Shown one piece after another: positions 8,037-14,744 of a stretch of 35,080 nucleotides of DNA (the stretch's first letter is position 1; each line of letters opens with the position of its first letter). The translations under genes and the position numbers were made by a program. The notes beneath the pieces are model-generated. The model ran no database searches. It was not told the DNA's origin and saw only the letters and a program-made list of their open reading frames with translations. This DNA is from Chloroflexota bacterium. Its GTDB lineage: Bacteria; Chloroflexota; Limnocylindria; P2-11E. Location: positions 1 to 35,080 of the forward strand of contig VBDX01000111.1 in assembly GCA_005881885.1 (NCBI GenBank). The letters run 5' to 3'.

Positions 8037-9065
8037 GTGACTACGACACCTCCACCGAGCTCGACCGGCGCATCGTCGCAGATGCTGCAGATGCTCAATG
8101 CCTTCCTAACCGTGCAAGCTCTCCACGTCACTGCGGCGCTGGGGATTGCCGATCAACTGACCGCTGGCCCGCGCAATATCGACGACCTTGCGAGCACCAC
8201 GCGTGCGCGGCCCTCGTCCCTCTACCGGTTGCTTCGCATGCTCGCGGGTGCCGGCGTCCTTCGCGAGGAGGCCGATGGACGATTCGCGCTCACTCCCCTG
8301 GGCGCCACGCTGAGGACCGACGCACCAGACTCCGTCCGCGACTGGGCGCTCTTCGTCGGGGCGCCTGAGATGTGGCAGGTCTGGGGTGGTCTGCGCGCCA
8401 GCGTCTTAACCGGCCAGTCCGCGTTCCAGCGTGTGCACAGTGCTCCGATGTGGGAGTACATCGCCGGACACGCTGACCTTGGGACTGCCTTCAACCGCTG
8501 GATGACCCGTCAGTCGAATCAACATAATTCCGCGCTGGTGGCGAGCTACGACTTCTCACCTTTTCGCCTCGTGGCCGACATTGGCGGCGGTCAGGGGTCG
8601 ACGCTGGCGGCGATCCTGCAAGCCAACCCGTCCCTTCGAGGGATCCTGCTCGATCTGGCGCAAGTCGTGGCCGACCCTGCTCCTCTTATGCAAGCTGGCG
8701 TGATCAATCGGTGCGAGGTGCTCGGCGGCGACATGCTCGAGGCCGTGCCCGCCGGTGCCGACGCCTACATCATCAAGCGGGTGCTGATGGATTGGGACGA
8801 CGAGCACGCGGCGACGATCCTTCGCAACTGCGCGGCGGTGATGCCTGAAGCCGGGAAGGCCTTGGTGGTGGAGATGCTCATGGGCTCGGCGAACGATCCC
8901 AGCCCTAGCAAGCCGTTCGACATCCTGATGCTGCTTAACCAACCAGGAGGCCGGATCCGTACCGAAGTCGAGTTCAGGGCCTTGTTCACTGCCGCAGGGC
9001 TGCGTCTCACGCGCGTGATCCCGACAGCTTCCCCGAACAGCATCTTGGAAGGCGTGCGGGCGTAG
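8037..9065 (+). CDS. SAM-dependent O-methyltransferase-like protein (plant-type OMT fold) lacking the catalytic His
   Basis: 342 residues from a GTG at 8037. Residues 15-100 form the winged-helix dimerisation domain typical of hydroxyindole/caffeate O-methyltransferase relatives (ALHVTAALGIADQLTAG, SSLYRLLRMLAGAGVL). The SAM site is DIGGGQGST at about 181-189. In the family the catalytic base is a His in (L/I)KxxLHDWxD. Here the segment is IIKRVLMDWDDEHA, with Met in place of His. Homologues with this change can have altered chemistry (decarboxylase or hydroxylase activity in RdmB-like proteins) or use another base. It sits between repeat copies A and B as the only gene in its interval. No pathway partner lies nearby, so the substrate is unknown. 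Confidence 0.85.
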   Translation: MTTTPPPSSTGASSQMLQMLNAFLTVQALHVTAALGIADQLTAGPRNIDDLASTTRARPSSLYRLLRMLAGAGVLREEADGRFALTPLGATLRTDAPDSVRDWALFVGAPEMWQVWGGLRASVLTGQSAFQRVHSAPMWEYIAGHADLGTAFNRWMTRQSNQHNSALVASYDFSPFRLVADIGGGQGSTLAAILQANPSLRGILLDLAQVVADPAPLMQAGVINRCEVLGGDMLEAVPAGADAYIIKRVLMDWDDEHAATILRNCAAVMPEAGKALVVEMLMGSANDPSPSKPFDILMLLNQPGGRIRTEVEFRALFTAAGLRLTRVIPTASPNSILEGVRA

Positions 9066-9113
9066 CAGTCGAGGCGAGCGATGTCATGACAGACCGCGAG
9101 TCAGGCTCGTTGC

Positions 9114-9203
9114 TCAGCCTGCCAATGGCAGCCAACCTCGATCGTCGCGGACCAGCCGACCTGTTACCACTTCCGCGTGCTTGACCCCCGTCTTCCGCTC
9201 AGA
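9114..9203 (-). repeat. Dispersed mini-gene repeat, copy B (short form)
   Basis: Starts 48 nt after the methyltransferase stop. The minus strand reads SERKTGVKHAEVVTGRLV, then RDDRGWLPLAG and TGA. Compared with other copies, CGA/CGC, GGT/GGG, CTG/CTC and TTG/CTG changes are synonymous, which argues that this frame was under protein-level selection. Confidence 0.7.
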
Positions 9204-9350
9204 GAGTCCCGGCCCATGAGTGGGAGCAGCCAGTGTGGAACCACGCTCTGGCGGAAGGTCATCGAGGCCGAGACACGAGCGCGAGTGCAGGAGAGTGCAC
9301 GCGTGGCGCACACCAGCCGAACAGGCCGGCCTCGCTAGCATCCGGTCATC

Positions 9351-9788
9351 GTGAAGTCGGCCGTGGTCGAACGCTGGTTCGCGTCGACGAAGCCACCGTC
9401 CGAGGCCGCTCTGCGTCGCGTGCGCGACCTCATCCTCGGCGCGGACCCCAGCATGCGCGAGCGGATCCAGTACGGCATCACCTTCTCGTCGACCAAGAGC
9501 GGCGACTTCGCCGCGTTCGTTCGGTACAGCGAGGCCGGCGTGAACCTCAGACTCATGCGCGGCAGACGGCTGCGCGGGCGTTACCCGCATCTTGAGGGGG
9601 CGACGGTAAAGCGCATGCGCATCGCTGACGAGAGGGAGGCGAGCGCACGGGCAGCGGAGCTGAGGTCGATGGTCAAGGAGTGGTGCGCGCTCGGCGACGC
9701 CGCATCTGCGAAGGCCACCGCGAAGCGGGCGGCTACTTCTGGACGAGCTAGACGCAAGGCCGAGCCGTACCGGGCCTCTCCGCGTTAG
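9351..9788 (+). CDS. DUF1801 (YdhG-like) family protein
   Basis: 145 residues from a GTG at 9351. The core matches DUF1801: KPPSEAALRRVRDLILGADP, MRERIQYGITFSSTKSGDF, then VNLRLMRGRRLRGRYPHLEG and VKRMRIADE. The family is a small alpha/beta fold of unknown biochemical role, often stress-linked and common on mobile or accessory DNA. The last 25-30 residues are a basic, low-complexity tail. It is the only gene between repeat copies B and C, in the same direction as the methyltransferase gene. Confidence 0.8.
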   Translation: MKSAVVERWFASTKPPSEAALRRVRDLILGADPSMRERIQYGITFSSTKSGDFAAFVRYSEAGVNLRLMRGRRLRGRYPHLEGATVKRMRIADEREASARAAELRSMVKEWCALGDAASAKATAKRAATSGRARRKAEPYRASPR

Positions 9789-9814
9789 GACTCGCCGACA
9801 GCGCCGCGACTAGG

Positions 9815-9982
9815 TCAGACGGGGTCAGGCCGGCCATCTTGGCTCTTCCCTGACCTGCCCAGCCGGAGCCACCCGCGCTCGTCGCGGACCAGTCGGGTTG
9901 TTTCAACATCAGGGAGTCCCCGCGTTTTCGCAATCATCTCCGTGACCGTCGCCGCGGTAACAATCGGTAGTCGTTCCCACAT
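9815..9982 (-). CDS. Mini-gene of the repeat family, the one intact long copy (55 aa)
   Basis: From an ATG at 9982 the minus strand reads MWERLPIVTAATVTEMIAKT, RGLPDVETTRLVRDERGWLR and LGRS, then runs to a TGA at 9815. The first 44 or so residues align with the other repeat copies. The last 11 are a read-through past the usual stop position. Long copies E and G keep recognisable pieces of the N-terminal part (PIVTA..V.E, AILAKAVVAGQIAET) but are frameshifted. I do not recognise the family. The product would be a small mixed-charge protein with one predicted helix and a terminal strand. Confidence 0.4.
   Translation of the reverse strand: MWERLPIVTAATVTEMIAKTRGLPDVETTRLVRDERGWLRLGRSGKSQDGRPDPV
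9851..9982 (-). repeat. Dispersed mini-gene repeat, copy C (long form)
   Basis: About 130 bp, from ATGTGGGAACG at the right end (minus-strand start) to the usual stop position at the left end, which reads TCA (Ser) here. It matches copies E and G over GATTGTTACCGCG and ACGCGG. It begins 62 nt after the DUF1801 stop, at the same relative place as copies B and D after their upstream genes. Confidence 0.65.
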
Positions 9983-10124
9983 TTAGGCGTCGCCACGTCG
10001 TAGATGTCGCAGCTCGACGCGGCCATAGTTAACTCCCGAGCAGACGATCTTCGCGGCCAATGGTTTGCGAGCGCATCTCCTCCGGCGGGAACCGCGCACT
10101 CGCCAACGTTGTATTTGTTGACGC

Positions 10125-11076
10125 ATGGGCCTTCGGCTTCTTCTCTGCGCCTCGCTCTTCGTCGTCGCTTGCCAGGGCGTGCCCACCAGCGCTGGCGCCT
10201 CAGCTTCCGCCAATGCATCGGCCCGTGTGGCGTCGGCGGACCCTTCGCGCCTCCCGACACCTGACCAGGAGCGGGCGGTCACGGCAGCCCTCGCGACGGC
10301 TGGGATCCAGGACACTTCCGTCATTCCATCCAAGTTCGATTGGCTTTTCGGCACCGGCGCGCCGAGGTCAGGCAGCTTCTCAGGCACGCTGGATGGGACG
10401 CAGATCTGGGCTGATGTCCACTTCCTCGAGGTGACCACCAAAGGGATCACGGCCTGCGCGGGTCGGTCGGCCTCGGGAGAGTCCGTCTTCACGGTCAGCC
10501 TCAAGGGGCGGCCGGAGGTTCTCGGCGGCGCGGGCGTGACCGGTGCGCTTTCGGGCGCGGGCCCGATGTACTTCGCGAGCAGCGATCGTCTCTTCGTGAT
10601 GACACCCGACGCGCGACTGCGCGACGCGCTCGTGCTCACCCTCGTGCTGTCCGTGCCAAGCTGCATCTGGCGCGAACCCCAGACCCTGCCGGTGTTCCCC
10701 TGGGAGCGGGAGGTCATGGACGCATTTGCTGCGGAGGGGATAGGGATCCGGGTAATTGGCGGGTCCAAGTTCGAATCGTTCCTTGGCGATCGCCGCGATG
10801 CCCGCGTATTCATCGGAGCGTCTGGGCAGACTGGCACGGGGCGCGGACGTGCTGTGGCTTGCGGTCCCGCTGCGAGAAGTCCGGATGTGCTCCTCGCCAT
10901 CGTCGCCAGGCTTCACGAAGTGGTCGGTCATCGTCGACGGCAGACAACTGCCCGGCATGGAAGGTAGCCAGACCGTCTATCCGCTCGTCGGCGCGCGCTT
11001 CTTCGTCCTTGCCTGGGACCGCGCGAGCGCGGAGGCTCTCGCGCACGGTCTTGGGCTTAGCGCGCCGGCCTGCTGA
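10125..11076 (+). pseudogene. Secreted lipoprotein-like gene with a frameshift
   Basis: The ATG at 10125 opens a lipoprotein-type signal (MGLRLLLCASLFVVACQG, lipobox VVAC). The mature part runs in this frame to about residue 225 (RVIGGSKFESFLGDRRDARV). The frame then becomes shadow-like, while the protein-like continuation appears in the next frame, with SVIVDGRQLPGMEGSQTVYP and LVGARFFVLAWDRASAEALA to a stop at 11076. One inserted base or a small indel near 10805-10860 explains this. Either the gene is freshly broken or the base is a sequencing error. No named family is recognised. It is the sole gene between repeat copies C and D. Confidence 0.6.
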
Positions 11077-11117
11077 TCACATCGGCTAGGACCTGTCGAG
11101 CAGCGCCGCCGGTCGGG

Positions 11118-11207
11118 TCAGCTCGCGAGTCGGAGCCATCCGCGCCCGTCCCGAACGAGTCGAGTTGTTTCAACATCGCGGGCCTTGAGTCCCGTCTTCC
11201 GCTCAGA
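11118..11207 (-). repeat. Dispersed mini-gene repeat, copy D (short form)
   Basis: Begins 41 nt after the lipoprotein gene. The minus strand reads ESERKTGLKARDVETTRLVR, then DGRGWLRLAS and TGA. It shares the ARDVETT variant with copies C and G, whereas A, B and F have AEVVTA or AEVVTG. Confidence 0.7.
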
Positions 11208-11297
11208 TTCGCACATCCGCTCGCGATTAGACGAACTGGACTCGGGGTGGGGCCTGCCCCGAGTCCGACGAGGTCAACGCCTCGATAGCATCCGTCT

Positions 11298-11831
11298 GTG
11301 TTGATCGAGCGCTTCGTGTCGCGGCTGACGGGGAAACACCCGGATCACCGCGCGCTCCAGTTGATCCCACTCGATCGCCACGAGCGCGGTGCGGCGGTGA
11401 CTTACCGAACGTTCGCGGAACAACACGATGCAGAACGGAGTGGTGGGGAAACTCTTGCGGTCGTTCTTGCGGTGACTGGAAGCTGGCGCACGCAACCAGG
11501 CTATGCGGTCGACGGCGAGTGGCGCGTCGATCCAAACTCTGCGGCACTATTCGAGGTGTCGCGTCACGAGCTCTTTCGCTTGCGTCGCGCGATCCTTCCA
11601 TCCTTTGCGATTGATTGGCTGCTGCGCGACGTCGTTGACCCTACGCGTTATCTCGTCCTCGGCTTGTATGGCGAACGGCATGACCTCGAGCTGTGTCGAG
11701 ATCACCCCGAGATCGCCCGTTTCGTCTCGGAGCATCCGGCTGCCTTATATGGGGCGGTACCGATGACTCCTCTTCGCTTCTACGGAAGACACCGCCCACA
11801 GTCCTTCTCTCTTCCAGACCCGCTGCGGTAG
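11298..11831 (+). CDS. Hypothetical protein, 177 aa
   Basis: GTG start at 11298 (MLIERFVSRLTGKHPDHRAL). No signal peptide or membrane segment. The middle is an alpha/beta-like soluble sequence (VVLAVTGSWRTQPGYAVDGE, FEVSRHELFRLRRAILPSF, IDWLLRDVVDPTRYLVLGLY) with many Arg and His residues. I do not recognise the family. Together with the DinB-like gene on the other strand it fills the interval between repeat copies D and E. Convergent orientation leaves 76 nt between the two stops. Confidence 0.65.
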   Translation: MLIERFVSRLTGKHPDHRALQLIPLDRHERGAAVTYRTFAEQHDAERSGGETLAVVLAVTGSWRTQPGYAVDGEWRVDPNSAALFEVSRHELFRLRRAILPSFAIDWLLRDVVDPTRYLVLGLYGERHDLELCRDHPEIARFVSEHPAALYGAVPMTPLRFYGRHRPQSFSLPDPLR

Positions 11832-11907
11832 GCCGGCGCTTAACGCGACCCGCGGAAGCGCGACGCCTCCCTCTGGGCCGATCCAGTGGTGCGTGGCGTC
11901 GGCGGAT

Positions 11908-12486
11908 CTAAACCGACGCGGTCCCTCTCCGTCCTGAAACACCCTTCATCGACTCAATCATGCCTAGGTGGCGATTGGCGTGAACAAGAATGCTCACGAT
12001 CCAGGATCCGATCATGGCGTCCTTGATTTCATTCGTCTCGCCACTCTTCAGAGGGCTGCCGAACGTTCCTTCATCGAGGCCGGCGACGGCTGCGTCAAAT
12101 GCACTGAAGCTCGCCCGGGCATAGCGCTCGATCTCGCTCTTCGGTGGCAGCGCAAGCTGTGCTGAGACGCCCTCGTCCATCCCCATCCCTGTCTGGGAGG
12201 CGCCAAGCTTCGCCGACTCCCATCCCCAACGCCCAGGCAGACCCTCACGCGCCCAGATGGAGCGCTCATCCTCGCCACGTGTCATGGCGATTTGGGCTTG
12301 GAGCCAGTCCGCCCATCGAGCTATGTGCCACAGGTTGAAACCGATCGAATTAGCGCGCCCGCTGCGTTCGCGAAGAGCGGCGTCATCTAGGTCCTCGATC
12401 ACGTGGAGCACGCGCTTGTGGGTCAGCGCGGAGTACCCCACGACAGCTTGGGCAGTCGACCGATTCTGCGAAGGCGTTCCATCCAC
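11908..12486 (-). CDS. DinB-like (DUF664/mycothiol-dependent fold) protein
   Basis: I choose the GTG at 12486 because GAGGAG lies upstream and the domain starts soon after. A TTG at 12567 would add 27 unrelated residues. 192 residues. A four-helix DinB core is visible: ALTHKRVLHVIEDLDDAALR, then NSIGFNLWHIARWADWLQAQ, a helix around KSEIERYARASFSAFDAAVA and ILVHANRHLGMIESMKG. His residues in NLWHIARW and HANRHLG are at the positions that bind a divalent metal in the family. Members are thiol-dependent enzymes or of unknown function. It runs opposite to most genes in the array. Confidence 0.75.
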   Translation of the reverse strand: MDGTPSQNRSTAQAVVGYSALTHKRVLHVIEDLDDAALRERSGRANSIGFNLWHIARWADWLQAQIAMTRGEDERSIWAREGLPGRWGWESAKLGASQTGMGMDEGVSAQLALPPKSEIERYARASFSAFDAAVAGLDEGTFGSPLKSGETNEIKDAMIGSWIVSILVHANRHLGMIESMKGVSGRRGTASV

Positions 12487-12624
12487 TTGACGATTCCGAC
12501 TCCTCACGCGCCCAGACTTTACGCCTGTCGATCCACGAACCCACACAGGCCGAGAGGTTAGGGCCAACTATTAGCTTGACGATCGCCTTCTACGCTGTTT
12601 GGCTGCGGGCTTGCCACTTCTGGG

Positions 12625-12762
12625 TCAACTCGCCAGCCGCAGCCACCCGCGCTCGTCCTGGACGAGCCGAGCTGTTATCACTTTCGCGCGCTTGACCCCC
12701 GCGTTTGCGCGGCCCTCTCCGCGACCCGCGACGCGGTAACAATCGGCCACCGTTACCCCAAC
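12625..12762 (-). repeat. Dispersed mini-gene repeat, copy E (long form, frameshifted)
   Basis: The minus strand has the long-form upstream part PIVTASRVAERAAQTRG in one frame and VKRAKVITARLV, QDERGWLRLAS and TGA in another, so one base change breaks the frame within the GGGGG run. The right end also has GGTAAC and GTTACC as a short inverted repeat around AATCGGCCACC. Confidence 0.65.
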
Positions 12763-12937
12763 TGAGCGTGCGACAAAGCGGCCGAGCTCAAGCGTCGTAG
12801 TCGTACAGAGTCGATCGACATCGGGCGCTATGAGCTGAGAACGGGACCGCTCCGGTGCTCCCTTGTCTCAGCCCGTGCCTACCGCGAGACACCGTCCATA
12901 GAATCCAGCCACGACGCAGACAAGGAAGCCGCTCCGC

Positions 12938-13334
12938 ATGGTCGCAACGTGCTTGTTCGGTGCTGCCCTCGGCGCATGCGCAACGACTCCGACGGCCGCC
13001 CCTATGTCGGTACCCACAGCGTCCGCTCCGACACTGGCACCTCCAGCCGCTACCGCGATCCCTCTCGCGAGCGCGCCGAGGCAGACCGTGGTGTTCTGCG
13101 GGACCTTCGTACTCGAAAATCCGGTGGCGAACGGCACCTATATGTTGGTCTCGCCCACAGGTGAAAAGGATCGTGGTCTTTAGGACGGCTAGTTCGCGAG
13201 GCCTACCCGAGTTCGCTACGTATGTTTGTGCGCGCTTCAACGCCGGTTCTGCGAGGCCGGTTGGAGGTCTGTCACTGACCGAGTTTGTCTCTTTTGTCAG
13301 TCCAGGCGAACCGGGTTACATACCTCGGGCTTAG
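12938..13334 (+). pseudogene. Small secreted lipoprotein-like gene, frameshifted in an A run
   Basis: ATG at 12938 with AAGGAAG upstream. The N-terminus MVATCLFGAALGACATTPTA looks like a short lipoprotein signal, followed by a Thr/Ala/Pro linker. Then comes a small domain, TVVFCGTFVLENPVANGTYM, LVSPTGE. The frame ends at TAG 13183. If one A of the AAAA run near 13170 is removed, the frame continues as RIVVFRTASSRGLPEFATYV, CARFNAGS and SLTEFVSFVSPGEPGYIP to 13334. This continuation has clear protein character, so I treat it as one frameshifted gene. It is the only gene between repeat copies E and F. The family is not known. Confidence 0.6.
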
Positions 13335-13559
13335 GGCCTCGTCGTCTTGCTATGAAACGGCGGGAATGCTTCGGATCGCGAAGATGAAAGAGGAGCAGGC
13401 GGCGCGTCAGCGCGCGCCGGAGACGACCGACACGCTGTGGGCGGCCGGATCGTGACGGACGTCCGTCCGCGCGGAATGCCGCAGCTCCCTTTGAGGATCG
13501 ATGGCTCCGTCGGCGGGCACCGCCTTGACCATGTCGTCCGTTCTGCCGTGCGTGCCCGT
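13335..13559. other. Gene-poor stretch before repeat copy F
   Basis: About 225 nt with only a 29-codon frame (13366-13455, MLRIAKMKEEQAARQRAPET) that has no ribosome site or recognisable family. No terminator or RNA gene is seen. Confidence 0.3.
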
Positions 13560-13653
13560 TCAACGCGCCAGCCGGAGCCACCCGCGCTCGTCCTGAACGA
13601 GCCGAGCTGTTACCACTTCCGCGTCTTTGACCCCCCCCGTCTTCCGCTCAGAG
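13560..13653 (-). repeat. Dispersed mini-gene repeat, copy F (short form)
   Basis: The minus strand reads SERKTGGVKDAEVVTARLVQ, then DERGWLRLAR and TGA. A run of eight C on the plus strand, against five in copies A and B, adds exactly one Gly codon and keeps the frame. An in-frame length change is further evidence for selection on the reading frame. Confidence 0.7.
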
Positions 13654-13769
13654 GCTACGTCCACTAGGCGGCGCGGCTGCCGTGACCGCCAGGCTGGAAC
13701 GCCGGTTCGCCGTCGGGAGATAAGGCACCGTGGCTCAACGGAGAGGCGCGGAGCAAGATTCCTGACCTC

Positions 13770-14261
13770 TCAGGGAATCGTGTAAGTGAATGGGCTGACC
13801 TGGTCAAACCCTCCTGCGCTCAAGTCGCCGACCTGCGTCACCATCGTGATTTCGTCCGCCCGCTGGCCTGAGCCGAACGGTGCCACCTGCAGCGTAGCGA
13901 CCGGCACGACAATGTCGCCCGAACGCGCGTTGCCGGCAGCATTGGTCGTTAGAGCGCCAATCAGGATGAAACCGCACGCTAGCGCGATTGTGGGCCCGCA
14001 GTTCAGGCCGATGACATATGTCGTTTCGGGTCGTGCACCGCGCAGCGTCACGTCGATGGTTAACCCGCCTGTCTCGTCCTGCTCGAATCTCACGAACCCG
14101 GCGGCGACTCCCGTGTTGTCGCACGCGCCCCCAGGCCCGAAGCCGCCGCAGTCGTTCACGAGCTCGATCTTTGTCTTCTCCTTCGCGAATCCTGACGTGG
14201 CCGACAGCATCTGCAGCGCGAGGATGACAGCGAACACAAGGAACGAGCGTCTGATGTTCAC
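13770..14261 (-). CDS. Small secreted protein, CHRD-like in character
   Basis: The start is set at the GTG at 14261, since GGGAGGA lies just before it and the signal peptide (MNIRRSFLVFAVILALQMLS, then ATSGFA) begins there. A longer frame to 14312 has no ribosome site. 163 residues. The mature part is rich in beta-strands (FVRFEQDETGGLTIDVTLRG, TYVIGLNCGPTIALACGFIL, NARSGDIVVPVATL) with four Cys that could form two disulfides. The overall look resembles CHRD-type exported domains, but I cannot confirm this. It lies alone between repeat copies F and G and runs on the minus strand. Confidence 0.7.
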   Translation of the reverse strand: MNIRRSFLVFAVILALQMLSATSGFAKEKTKIELVNDCGGFGPGGACDNTGVAAGFVRFEQDETGGLTIDVTLRGARPETTYVIGLNCGPTIALACGFILIGALTTNAAGNARSGDIVVPVATLQVAPFGSGQRADEITMVTQVGDLSAGGFDQVSPFTYTIP

Positions 14262-14348
14262 GGCATTCCTCCCTTCGGCCGAGAGCCTAGTGACCGATTT
14301 GGTCGAGGACAAGGAAGAAGCCGCACAGGTGAGCGCCTGGGATCGGCG

Positions 14349-14454
14349 CTATCCATCCCGCCGGTCTCGGATCAGCTGCGTTGTTACAACATCACGGACT
14401 TGGGTCCGGCGTTTCCGCGATCTGCCCCGCGACCACCGCCTTCGCAAGAATCGC
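14349..14454 (-). repeat. Dispersed mini-gene repeat, copy G (long form, degenerate)
   Basis: Most diverged copy. The minus strand keeps AILAKAVVAGQIAET in one frame and, after a frameshift, VRDVVTTQLIRDRRDG and TAG in another. It aligns with copy C over the whole long form. It sits just upstream of the secreted protein gene and closes the series. Confidence 0.55.
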
Positions 14455-14491
14455 TGCTTAGCGAGCGGTCCCTGTTGAGGCACCGCAACCT

Positions 14492-14689
14492 TTAGCGGTT
14501 TCGCCGGACGCCTCCGAACAGGGCGGATCGATACTGCGCTCGTGCCTGGCCTACCTGCCGGGACCGTGACCCGAGCGTGCCCAGCCGCAGGAAGTACCCG
14601 GCGAGCGAGCCGACCCCGACCTCATGATGACCGCGACCGTCTGCCACGAGCGGAAAGATATTCGCGCCCAACGAAGCGAACCTCACCAA
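14492..14689 (-). pseudogene. Possible N-terminal remnant of a ChrA-type chromate transporter
   Basis: A 65-codon minus-strand frame contains SLAGYFLRLGTLG, which resembles the start of the first domain of ChrA transporters. The residues after it do not continue the family pattern. Only a dozen residues support this, so it may be chance. The rest of the gap between repeat G and the next gene shows nothing else. Confidence 0.2.
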
Positions 14690-14744
14690 GGAGGGCTAGA
14701 GTCGCGCACCGCCGACCGCGATAGCGACCGGTGGAGGTGGATCC

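Noticed and set aside
13366-13455. 29-codon frame MLRIAKMKEEQAARQRAPET…
   Set aside because: No ribosome site, no family, and too short to separate from chance in GC-rich DNA.
7876-14454. Integron attC sites as the explanation for the repeats
   Set aside because: Copy F has GTTCAAC at one edge, but other copies do not keep RYYYAAC, no GTTRRRY partner is found at the other edge, and the repeats behave as coding sequence. No integron integrase is in the window. Kept only as an analogy for the layout.
7876-14454. CRISPR array
   Set aside because: Repeats are 90-130 bp, divergent, and separated by gene-sized intervals.
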